This document shows, one piece after another, positions 29,795 to 37,445 of a stretch of 64,000 nt of DNA (position 1 is its first letter; each line of letters starts with the position of its first letter). Source of the DNA: Acinetobacter sp. WCHAc010034 (GTDB lineage: Bacteria; Pseudomonadota; Gammaproteobacteria; Pseudomonadales; Moraxellaceae). Under the pieces are notes generated by a model. It had not been told where the DNA came from and made no database searches. It worked only from the letters and a program-made list of their open reading frames with translations. A program made the translations under genes and the position numbers. Location: contig NZ_CP032279.1 in assembly GCF_001696615.3 (NCBI RefSeq), forward strand, positions 2,356,001-2,420,000, read 5' to 3'.

Positions 29795-30967
29795 TTACAG
29801 GGAACGGGAAATCAGCTCCTTCATAATTTCATTGGTGCCGGCATAAATGCGGTTTGCCCGGTTGTCGATATAGGCGCGGGCAATCGGGTATTCCAGCATA
29901 TAGCCGTAGCCGCCATGCAGCTGCAGGCATTCATCCACCACTTTGGAAAACATTTCCGATATTTTATATTTGGCCGCGGCGGCCGCATCAATGCCGAGAT
30001 TCCCCGCCAGCTGCAGCTCCATGCAGCGGTCCAGATAGGCGCGGCAAAAGTCAATTTCCGTGCGCATTTCCGCCAGCTTGAAGCGGCTGTTCTGAAACTC
30101 GCCAATCGGCTTGCCAAAAGCCTTGCGCTGCTTGCTGTACTGCACGGTATGCGCAAAGGCGGCTTCAGCGCCTGCCTGGGAGATGATCGCCACCAGCATG
30201 CGCTCCCAGGCCAGCTCCTTCATCAGCATCATAAAGCCCATGCCTTCTGCGCCAAGCAGATTTTCTTTCGGCACGCGCACATTGTCAAAAAACAGTTCGC
30301 AGGTATCTTGGCCTTTCATGCCGATTTTATTCAAGGGCTTGCCTTTGCTGAATCCGGCGCGCCCGGCTTCAACCATGATCAGGGAGAGGTTGGCTGAACC
30401 CTTGCCACTGCTTCCGGTTTTGCAGACCACAATCGCCATATCGCATAAATAGCCGTTGGTAATGAAAATTTTAGAACCGTTAATCACGTATTCATCGCCC
30501 TCCAGAACTGCTGAGGTTCTGACCGCCTGCAGGTCTGAGCCGGTTCCGGGTTCGGTCATGGCAATCGCGGTGATGCTCTCGCCGCTTGCCATTTTCGGCA
30601 GCCACTGCTGTTTCTGCTGTTCATTGCCGAAGTTCAGAATGTAATTGGCCACGATGTCCGAATGCAGTGAAAAGCCAGTGGAAGAGTCCATGGCGTAGGC
30701 CTGTTCTTCAATCAGAATCATGCTGTATAAGCGGTCTGCGCCGCAGCCGCCGTACTGCTCGGGCATGGTGCAGCAGAGCAGGCCCAGCGCGCCGGCCTGC
30801 TGCCATAAGCTGCGGTCGACATGCTGCTGCTGTTCATATCTGGCAATATTCGGCACGACTTGTTTTTCATAGAATTTGCGCGCGCTGTCGCGGAAAGCGT
30901 CATGTTCCGCGCTGAATAAACTGCGCGGCAGCATGTTGGGAATAGGGCGGATCGCTCCTGACTGCAT
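29795..30967 (-). CDS. Acyl-CoA dehydrogenase
   Basis: A 390-residue flavoenzyme that introduces the alpha-beta double bond in acyl-CoA, passing electrons to ETF. Conserved blocks include AMTEPGTGSDLQ (substrate and FAD contacts), YVINGSKIFITNGY, QLHGGYGYMLEYPIAR with the catalytic Glu, and a C-terminal YAGTNEIMKELI. The start is supported by AAGGA eight bases upstream. Chain-length specificity cannot be read off. Convergent placement with almA fits shared use of hydrocarbon-derived acyl chains but is not proof of it. Confidence 0.93.
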   Translation of the reverse strand: MQSGAIRPIPNMLPRSLFSAEHDAFRDSARKFYEKQVVPNIARYEQQQHVDRSLWQQAGALGLLCCTMPEQYGGCGADRLYSMILIEEQAYAMDSSTGFSLHSDIVANYILNFGNEQQKQQWLPKMASGESITAIAMTEPGTGSDLQAVRTSAVLEGDEYVINGSKIFITNGYLCDMAIVVCKTGSSGKGSANLSLIMVEAGRAGFSKGKPLNKIGMKGQDTCELFFDNVRVPKENLLGAEGMGFMMLMKELAWERMLVAIISQAGAEAAFAHTVQYSKQRKAFGKPIGEFQNSRFKLAEMRTEIDFCRAYLDRCMELQLAGNLGIDAAAAAKYKISEMFSKVVDECLQLHGGYGYMLEYPIARAYIDNRANRIYAGTNEIMKELISRSL

Positions 30968-31151
30968 TGCTGTTTTCCTTAATTTTATGCTTGCAGATTC
31001 AAGCTATAAGATGGCGCTGCGGGCCGCAATGCGCTGAACGGTCAAATCCGGGAAAAATGCTGATGGATTTAGCCAATTCAGGCAAATGATGCAGGCAAAA
31101 AAGTCAGGATCGGGTAAAATATGCGGGGTTTTACAAGAATTGGGGAATGCT

Positions 31152-31409
31152 GTGAGTGACGAAATAAGCTTGGAAGAGCGCAAGGTAATTTACCGCGCGC
31201 GCCGCGGCCTGAAAGAAATTGATGTGTATTTTGACCCTTATGTGAAAAATCACTATTTGCAGGCAGATGCGTTTGAAAAGGGCATGTTTGAGGAGCTGGT
31301 GGAGCAGGAAGATCCGGATTTGCTGGACTGGTTCATGGAAGTCAGCGAGCCGCCGCGCCCGGAATTAAAAGCGTTTATTCAAAAATTAAAGCATTACGTG
31401 CATGGATAG
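31152..31409 (+). CDS. sdhE: FAD assembly factor SdhE
   Basis: An 85-residue protein of the SdhE/Sdh5 (DUF339) family that promotes covalent flavinylation of succinate dehydrogenase. The RGxxE motif (RGLKE, residues 18-22) essential for binding the flavoprotein is present, followed by VYFDPYVKNHY, LLDWFM and an end of about 15 residues. The GTG at 31152 has GGGGA five bases upstream; the frame is open 22 codons further up but that segment has no family match. It overlaps ygfX by eight bases. Confidence 0.93.
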   Translation: MSDEISLEERKVIYRARRGLKEIDVYFDPYVKNHYLQADAFEKGMFEELVEQEDPDLLDWFMEVSEPPRPELKAFIQKLKHYVHG

Positions 31410-31785
31410 CGGCAGTTTCCAGCTGAAGCGCAGCTGTCTGGCCCTGCTGTTTCAGCTGGCTGTTTTCACTGCGCTGATGGCGCTGCTGTACCAGTTGCTG
31501 CCGCTCAGCCTATGGTGCGCCTTTCTGGCTTTGGGCGCAGCTGCTTACCTGCTGTTTTACCGCGGGACGCCGCAAGTCACCGCGCTGGATCATCTGGACG
31601 GCAGGGAGTGGACGCTGTCGGCTGCCGGCGGCAAGCAGCGCGTGCAGATCAGCCATATTATTGATCATCAGGCCTATATTGTGCTGTATTTCCAGCATGC
31701 GCGGGCCAAGCCGGTGATTGTCTGGCGCGATCAGGTGGCGCTGAAGCAGTGGAAATCCTTCAAGGTATTGGCGAAAATGCTCTGA
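31402..31785 (+). CDS. ygfX: YgfX-like inner membrane protein
   Basis: A 127-residue protein with two adjacent transmembrane segments (roughly residues 12-52) and a short C-terminal cytoplasmic domain containing DGREWTLSAAGG and WRDQVALKQWKSFKVL, which fits the YgfX/CptA family (PF07254). In E. coli the ygfX-sdhE (cptAB) pair is also adjacent, and cptA was proposed as a toxin acting on MreB and FtsZ. It overlaps sdhE by eight bases, so the two are translationally coupled. Sequence similarity is weak; the context carries much of the weight. Confidence 0.72.
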   Translation: MDSGSFQLKRSCLALLFQLAVFTALMALLYQLLPLSLWCAFLALGAAAYLLFYRGTPQVTALDHLDGREWTLSAAGGKQRVQISHIIDHQAYIVLYFQHARAKPVIVWRDQVALKQWKSFKVLAKML

Positions 31786-32284
31786 TTGTTAGACAGCCTG
31801 ACTTTATTTTAAAATAAAAAATCAAATAATAACAATAATTTGAATTAATGCTGTAATCCTGCTGTCAGACAGGATTAGAAAAAATTGGCATAAACTGCCG
31901 ATTGTCAGACAGCATTGAATCCTGAAAAAATTTATCCCTGTACAGTGTATTCAACGGCAGCAAAGCGCAAGCCATGGCGGTTTCCCAGCCTGGATGTTCC
32001 GGCAGCTGTGCCCTTTGCTTGCGGATGCAGAATGGCGCTGAAGCCGCGACTCCGCAAAAATGAGCATTACAGATTTCTCCAGTTAATAAGCAGCATGTGC
32101 TGAACCGTCGCAATGCTGCTTTTTTTTGCCTGAAATTCAGCAGCTGCTAAAAATCAGTCAATTTCAGCGCGCTGAAACCGCGCTAAAGTGCAGGCTTGAA
32201 TTAGAGTAAATACTCTTTAATTCGGAAATTGCTTCTGATATGTTTGTCGGGATGGACATAAACAAAATTATAGAGGACAGGAAA
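31786..32284. other. Gene-poor stretch with short repeats before the TatT gene
   Basis: No convincing coding frame is present. It holds a 16-bp AT palindrome (31803-31818), a 7-bp hairpin (31855-31861 with 31870-31876), two near-identical ATTGTYAGACAGC copies (31785-31797 and 31901-31913) and a strong terminator (32089-32127). It may carry the 3-prime end of the sdhE-ygfX transcript, an unannotated small RNA, and the TatT promoter. Confidence 0.5.
32089..32127 (+). terminator. Intrinsic terminator, gene of origin unclear
   Basis: An 8-bp perfect stem AGCAGCAT/ATGCTGCT (32089-32096 with 32113-32120) precedes a run of eight T. The nearest upstream plus-strand stop codon is about 300 bp away (ygfX). 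Confidence 0.8.
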
Positions 32285-33328
32285 ATGTCGGGCGTCCAAA
32301 AAATATGCCAGGGTATGGCAGCAATAACAATAGCAACTACTTTATTATCAGGCTGTTCACAAGTTGTGAAAACAGGCGCCAATGTGGCGCTCGGATTTAC
32401 CGAAAAGCATATCGTGCCGCCGATTTTAGCCATGGATGATGCTGAAATGGTCTGCAATTCAGGCAATTCGCTTACGCCGGCGGTTATGGCGGCCAAAGAT
32501 ATGGGGGCGGACCCGACCCGCGTCGCGGTGCTGATGTATTCAGCCGCCGGCGTCTGCGCGGAACAGCAGGCGCTGCAGTCTGAACTGCGCTATCTGCGCG
32601 CATCCAAGGCCAATCAGGTGACTGAAGCGCAAGATGCGCGCATAGAGCAGAAGCACTGGGCGGCTTTGGCGGCGCAGCGCCAGTATGCGGGCTACCAGCT
32701 GTTCCAGAACCGCTATGAAAAAAAATACCGGGCAGCCCTGGGTGAAAGCTGTCCGAAAATGAACAGCGACATCGAGCAGACCGTCTATCTGCTGGGCATG
32801 CTGAGCGGGCTGCAGGCCATGACCAATGACATCAATTCCGGCGGCGCGGTGAATGTGCCGAAGGATATTGCAGCCGTGGTGGAGCGCGGCATGGCTTGCC
32901 TGAACAATGAAAAATTCTGGGGCGCGCCGAACGCCGCGCGCGCTGTGATTTGGACGCTGCTGCCGGGCGCAGGGGAAGGCAAGCCGGACCCGTATCAGAC
33001 CTTAAAGCAGTCGGCGCTGCTTGGCGAGCAGAAAGGCGTGCGCCTGCCGCATGCCATGTATGCTGTCGCGGCGCAAGCCAGCGGCGATGATGCCAAAATC
33101 CGCGATGCGCTGAAAACTTTTGCGCAGGCCCGCAGCGATGAAAAGCCGGTGAATCCGCAATTCAAGCTGATAGACAGCATGGCTGAAATCATGGTGAAAG
33201 GCATTGCTGACCGCTACTGGACCGAGCATACCGGCGTGCGCGCCGCGGATGACGGCATGGAGCGCTTTTGGGACGAATCCGCCAGCTCTTCGGATTTGGA
33301 TGCGCTGTTTGACGGCAAGCCTGAATAG
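32285..33328 (+). CDS. TatT-type lipoprotein of a TRAP transporter
   Basis: A 347-residue lipoprotein: the hydrophobic signal ends in LLSGC, so the mature chain starts at Cys24. The rest is predicted largely helical with repeated Ala/Leu-rich helices, consistent with the trimeric TPR-like TatT component (PF16811) of TPR-associated TRAP transporters, first described in Treponema pallidum. The location two genes before a large TRAP permease gene supports this. The ATG at 32285 has AGGA upstream; ATG 32240 is further up. I assign the family by memory and context, not by alignment. Confidence 0.78.
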   Translation: MSGVQKICQGMAAITIATTLLSGCSQVVKTGANVALGFTEKHIVPPILAMDDAEMVCNSGNSLTPAVMAAKDMGADPTRVAVLMYSAAGVCAEQQALQSELRYLRASKANQVTEAQDARIEQKHWAALAAQRQYAGYQLFQNRYEKKYRAALGESCPKMNSDIEQTVYLLGMLSGLQAMTNDINSGGAVNVPKDIAAVVERGMACLNNEKFWGAPNAARAVIWTLLPGAGEGKPDPYQTLKQSALLGEQKGVRLPHAMYAVAAQASGDDAKIRDALKTFAQARSDEKPVNPQFKLIDSMAEIMVKGIADRYWTEHTGVRAADDGMERFWDESASSSDLDALFDGKPE

Positions 33329-33398
33329 GCCGGCTGCAGCCCGGCCTTGAGGCTGGGCTGCCCGCCGCGGCCCTTTTCAGCATAATGGAGGAATGCGC

Positions 33399-33971
33399 AT
33401 GAAAGACCAGTTTATCAGGCGGAAAATTGTTTTCTTGGCGGCGGTCGTTTCTATTGGCGCCTGCCTGCAGATTTATCAGGATGCCTTCATCTATGTGCAT
33501 GACGGCTTATTCAGGCAGTTCTGGCGGCTGTGGACCGGCCATTGGGTGCATGTGGGATGGATGCATTATTTCCTGAATATGCTGGCGTTCATCTGCCTGC
33601 CGTTTATTTTCCCAAGGGCATCGGTCTGGCATTTCACGGCTCTGCTGCTGGCGCTGCCGCCTCTAATCAGTCTAAGCTTTTATTACTTCTTGCCGGACAT
33701 TAATGCCTATGCCGGGCTGTCCGGCGTGCTGCACGGCGCCTATACTGCCGTGGCCTGCGTGCATTTGATGTACAGGCGCGAGCGGAATTTCGCGGCCTTC
33801 GTGCTGTTTTTAATTTTATCCAAGCTGCTTTGGGAAAATACCGTGGGCAGCATGGGCACGGCGCAGCTGATCGGCAGCCCTGTGCTGGTGGAAGCGCATT
33901 TGCTGGGGGTGATTTGGGGGATCGGCATTGCAGCTGTGTATCTGCTGGCCGACCACTTTGCCGACGAGTGA
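33399..33971 (+). CDS. rrtA: Rhombosortase (rhomboid-family intramembrane protease)
   Basis: A 190-residue membrane protein with about five to six hydrophobic segments. The GLSG motif (Ser108) and a distal His in VEAHLLG (His167) form the rhomboid Ser-His dyad; the HWVHVGWMHYFLNML block is the rhomboid N-terminal signature. The small size and the AYAGLSGVLHG context fit the rhombosortase group, which cleaves the GlyGly-CTERM tail of secreted proteins for surface release. GGAGG seven bases upstream favours this ATG over ATG 33393. No GlyGly-CTERM substrate is seen nearby. Confidence 0.8.
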   Translation: MKDQFIRRKIVFLAAVVSIGACLQIYQDAFIYVHDGLFRQFWRLWTGHWVHVGWMHYFLNMLAFICLPFIFPRASVWHFTALLLALPPLISLSFYYFLPDINAYAGLSGVLHGAYTAVACVHLMYRRERNFAAFVLFLILSKLLWENTVGSMGTAQLIGSPVLVEAHLLGVIWGIGIAAVYLLADHFADE

Positions 33972-34150
33972 TGCGCTTGGCATTTAAAACATAAAAGAAC
34001 ATGCGGACTGTCATGTTCAGAAACAGAAAACTGATGCAAATTTAAACCAAATAATAAAGCGCTGGGCTGGAGAAGGGATTTTCTTCAGCCGAAAAGGACA
34101 AGGATCGGGTGCCTCCGGCATCAAATCCGAAAATAAAAATAGGAAAATTC

Positions 34151-36436
34151 ATGCAAAATCAATCACCAAGCAGATCAGGACTCGGCCTGCTCAGCTATAT
34201 CTGGACAGAGTGGATTTCGGCTTTTGTCATTCTTTTACTGCTTTTGCTGACGCTTATCATTGGCACGGGCGAAATGATTCATGGCCAGCTGCTGCGCATG
34301 GGGGAACGCCTGTATGGCGACCCTGCAGCCGGAATGCAGTATTCATTTCTGCGCGCAGAGCCGGCCAAGCCCAGCTGTGACCGCCATCCGGATGTTGATG
34401 CGCAGGTTCAGCGCCAAATGAAGGTCAATGCTGCGGATGAGTTTGCCGATATCTTCGGCACGGCCTCGGCAGCGGATGTCCGGGCATCGATTCTGGCGGC
34501 GCAGCAGATGTGCGAAGAGCGCTACCAGTTCTATGACAAAGCGGTGAAGCATATGGATGCGCATCCAAGCATCCGCGCTTACCGGACTTTTGAAACGTCG
34601 TTTTTCGGCATTTTTAAATTCGGCACGGAAAACCGCGCCATCCTGCTGATTGTGATGGTGGTGCTGGCGGCAATCAGCGCGACGCTTAAAATTCACCATA
34701 TTGGCCTGCGCGGCCCGGCAAGCAAGCTGGATTACCGGGTTTACAGCATTTTCATGGTGCTGGGCAACGGGCTGCTGGCTTTCTCCAGCATCAGCCAGTT
34801 TAATTCCATGAGGGATTCAGGCGTGCCGATGACAGGCGAAACCCTGATCATCTCCTGGATGTGGATCATTCTGTTTGCTGCGCTGACGCTGATCAGCTGC
34901 TGGCAGCTGGCCAAGCCGCCCAAAACCGCGCAGGCCGGCGGCAGCTTCGGGCTGGCCTTGCTCAGCGTGCCGCTGTATGCCTATATGGCGGTGATTACCG
35001 GGGCAGCCTTCATCTTCTTCATGGATTATCCAATGGGGCAGGGCATCTACCTTGGCCAGCTGGTGGAGTTCTCCAGCATCTTCCTCAATCTGGCGCTGTT
35101 CATCTGGGCCGGCATGCTGCTGAAGCAAACCCGCGTGGTTGACCTGTTCCTGAATATTCTGCGCCCATGGAATCTGGCGCCTGAAACACTGACCTGGCTG
35201 ATTTTAATCGCTGCCGCCCTGCCGACCGCTTATACCGGCGCATCGGGGATTTTTGTGATTGCAGCCGGCGCGATTATCTATAAGGAAGTCTGGAATGCCG
35301 GCGGGCGGCGTCAGTTTGCATTGGCGGCGACGGCAATGTCCGGTTCTTTAGGCGTAGTACTGCGCCCATGCCTGCTGATTGTGGTGGTTGCCTCGCTGAA
35401 TAAGGAAGTGACCACGGACTTGCTGTACCAGTATGGCGTCTATGTCTTTCTGCTGACCTCCACGCTGTTCCTGATCATTGCGCTGTTTTTTGCAGAGAAC
35501 CGCTTCCGCATCGCGGCGCCGTCTGTCGCTGCGCCGAAGTCAGGCCGCGCATTTTTGGCGGTGGTGCCGTACATCGTGATTTTTGTGCTGATCTGGCTGT
35601 TCTATAAGTATTTATTATCGACAGACCTGAATGAGTTTACCGCGCCGGTCATGATGCCGGTGATTCTGCTGCTGATCGTGCTGTTTGATAAATTGCGCCA
35701 TGAGCCGGCGCCGCTTCCGCCAGTCGGGCACTGGGATGAAACTTTAGCAGCCGGCAATGCGCTGCAGCCTGAGCCTGCCCTGGCGGGCGCCGCGGTTGCG
35801 GGCAATGCGGAATACCGTGACGGCATGCGCGCCGAGGCTGCGCCGGATGAGCTGGCGGTCAGCCATGCAGTTGCGCATTCCAGCGCGATGGATGTGCTGC
35901 GCAAGGTCGGCTTTTGGAAGTCGATGCATATTTCGACCAGTGAAACCGTGGGGCATATCGGCGCATTGGTCATTCTGATGGCGCTTTCGGTCAGTGTGGG
36001 CGGCCTGCTTGAGCGCACCGAAGTGATGAGCCTGTTCCCGACAGACATCAGCAGCACGTTCCTTGTGCTCAGCCTGCTCATTGCCTTAATGGTGTTTGTC
36101 GGCATGATTATGGATCCGTTTGGCGCGGTGATTCTGATTTCAGCCACCGTCGCGCCTGTGGCCTATCAGTACGGCATTCATCCTGTGCATTTCTGGATGA
36201 TTACGCTGATTGGCTTTGAACTGGGCTATGTGACGCCGCCTGTGGCGCTGAATCACCTGCTGGCGCGGCAGTCGATTGGCGATGCGGAAGTGAATGAGGC
36301 GGATGCTGAAGTGCGCGGCCAGCCTTTTTACTACCGCTATGAGCGCTGGATTCTGCCGCTGATTGTGCTGTTCCCGGCCATGCTGATCATTGCCTATGTT
36401 CCTTACTTCTTCAAGCTGTTCGGCTGGTATCATTAA
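34151..36436 (+). CDS. TRAP transporter large permease, fused and extended
   Basis: A 761-residue inner-membrane permease of the TRAP (DctM) type. TM1 (about 20-38) is followed by a soluble segment of about 120 residues with Cys75 and Cys120, then further helices. The region around 240-760 holds M-subunit helices, including PTAYTGASGIFVIAAGAI and FELGYVTPPVALNHLL. A hydrophilic insert of roughly 80 residues (about 515-600) interrupts it. The size suggests fusion of the small Q component with M. TRAP systems import organic acids using an ion gradient; no P component is adjacent. An upstream in-frame ATG at 34109 is less likely. Confidence 0.85.
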   Translation: MQNQSPSRSGLGLLSYIWTEWISAFVILLLLLLTLIIGTGEMIHGQLLRMGERLYGDPAAGMQYSFLRAEPAKPSCDRHPDVDAQVQRQMKVNAADEFADIFGTASAADVRASILAAQQMCEERYQFYDKAVKHMDAHPSIRAYRTFETSFFGIFKFGTENRAILLIVMVVLAAISATLKIHHIGLRGPASKLDYRVYSIFMVLGNGLLAFSSISQFNSMRDSGVPMTGETLIISWMWIILFAALTLISCWQLAKPPKTAQAGGSFGLALLSVPLYAYMAVITGAAFIFFMDYPMGQGIYLGQLVEFSSIFLNLALFIWAGMLLKQTRVVDLFLNILRPWNLAPETLTWLILIAAALPTAYTGASGIFVIAAGAIIYKEVWNAGGRRQFALAATAMSGSLGVVLRPCLLIVVVASLNKEVTTDLLYQYGVYVFLLTSTLFLIIALFFAENRFRIAAPSVAAPKSGRAFLAVVPYIVIFVLIWLFYKYLLSTDLNEFTAPVMMPVILLLIVLFDKLRHEPAPLPPVGHWDETLAAGNALQPEPALAGAAVAGNAEYRDGMRAEAAPDELAVSHAVAHSSAMDVLRKVGFWKSMHISTSETVGHIGALVILMALSVSVGGLLERTEVMSLFPTDISSTFLVLSLLIALMVFVGMIMDPFGAVILISATVAPVAYQYGIHPVHFWMITLIGFELGYVTPPVALNHLLARQSIGDAEVNEADAEVRGQPFYYRYERWILPLIVLFPAMLIIAYVPYFFKLFGWYH

Positions 36437-36473
36437 TCAGGGGCTGAAAAGCTGTTCGGCTTAGGAAAAAAAG

Positions 36474-36685
36474 CATCTTCGGATTAATGCTGATCAGTTA
36501 AGCGTAATTTCATGATGACTGATTGATAAATCTCCCCTAACCCCTCTTTGAAAAAGAGGGGGATGAACAGCATTGCTGTGCAAGGAATTCAATACGGTAT
36601 TGAATTTCGAAATACTCCCTCCTTTGAAAAAGGAGGGTTGGGGAGGATTAAAAATGCTTAACTGACTGGCATTACATCTTCGGAT
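36474..36685. mobile_element. MITE-like element inserted in a terminator, with 11-bp target duplication
   Basis: CATCTTCGGAT occurs at both ends (36474-36484, 36675-36685) around 190 bp (36485-36674). The ends of the inner part are imperfect inverted repeats of 19 bp (36485-36503 with 36656-36674; 16 of 19 match), and the symmetry continues inward as AATC-C-rich arms with two short hairpins (36541-36562 and 36615-36637). Removing the insert and one repeat restores AAAAAGCATC-TTCG-GATGCTTTTT, a textbook terminator for the TRAP gene. There is no coding capacity, so it would need a transposase elsewhere. Confidence 0.72.
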
Positions 36686-36738
36686 GCTTTTTGTGGAGTG
36701 CCGGCAGGCATTCCAGCGCATTAAAAAATAGAAGGCGG

Positions 36739-37170
36739 CTATTGCTGAGCTGCCAATTGAGCCTCCAAGAGCTTAATCTGCTCCTCTTTGAGCTTGATCA
36801 GCTGGTCAGCATCCTGATGCTGCGCTTTTAAAGCCGTTTCCTGTTCTTTCAGCTGAACTTGAATGTCTTCCAGCTTGGCCACTTCCTCTTTTGCCAGTGA
36901 GGAATTTGCAGGAACCGGCGCCTGCAGAATATCTTCTTCCACCAGTTTTGCTGTTCCGGCAGCTGCAGTTTCCTGCAAGGGTGCTGCCGGTGCAGGCTTA
37001 GCTTGCGCCGGCGCAGCTTTGGCCGCTGGAGCGCTGTCCGCCTGAGGCGGCTGCCCTTCAGCGCTGGATCCCGCCATCCACTGATATGCTAAAAATGCCG
37101 CGATAACGGCAATGATTCCCCCAATAATCCCGATTAAAAGTTTCGGGCTATTTCTTTGATCTTCAATCAT
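36739..37170 (-). CDS. Membrane-anchored coiled-coil protein of unknown function
   Basis: About 143 residues. After a short polar start (IEDQRNSPK) there is one transmembrane helix (LLIGIIGGIIAVIAAFLAYQW), an Ala/Pro-rich linker of about 50 residues, then a Glu/Gln/Lys/Leu-rich helix with heptad spacing that ends the protein. No family is recognised. The start at 37170 is chosen because the frame further up lies over yheV and shows no membrane or domain logic. It follows prlC and yheV closely on the same strand and probably shares their transcript. Confidence 0.7.
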   Translation of the reverse strand: MIEDQRNSPKLLIGIIGGIIAVIAAFLAYQWMAGSSAEGQPPQADSAPAAKAAPAQAKPAPAAPLQETAAAGTAKLVEEDILQAPVPANSSLAKEEVAKLEDIQVQLKEQETALKAQHQDADQLIKLKEEQIKLLEAQLAAQQ

Positions 37171-37186
37171 TATAAAAGCCTTGTTG

Positions 37187-37402
37187 TTATTTCGGCTGAC
37201 GCGGCTTGAATTGAATGACGCCGGTGCTGTCTGGAACCGCCGGAGCTTCCGGCTGTTCCACATGCGTCGGGCGGTTCTCGCTGTAACCGCAATCAATGCA
37301 TTCAATCCACTCATCGCTGCCTGAAGTCAGCATGACCACCCGGTCCATCGCCTGGCATTTTGGACATTTTGCACCCGCAATGAAACGGCGTTTAATGGTC
37401 AT
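37187..37402 (-). CDS. yheV: YheV-like zinc-ribbon protein
   Basis: A 71-residue protein with two Cys pairs (AKCPKCQAM and ECIDCGYSE), a zinc ribbon, then an acidic/Pro-rich tail. It matches the YheV (DUF2387) family, whose function is unknown and which often sits just downstream of prlC in gammaproteobacteria, as here. AGGGG eight bases before the ATG at 37402 favours this start over the GTG three codons earlier. The 17-bp gap to the next gene and 34-bp gap from prlC indicate an operon. Confidence 0.85.
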   Translation of the reverse strand: MTIKRRFIAGAKCPKCQAMDRVVMLTSGSDEWIECIDCGYSENRPTHVEQPEAPAVPDSTGVIQFKPRQPK

Positions 37403-37445
37403 CGTGCTCACCCCTGATCAAACTAAGGCCGCTAGTTTAAGCGTT

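Noticed and set aside
31865..32113. Minus-strand open frame of 82 codons in the sdhE-tatT gap
   Set aside because: Its start lacks a ribosome binding site, composition is unlike nearby proteins, and it overlaps the terminator hairpin.
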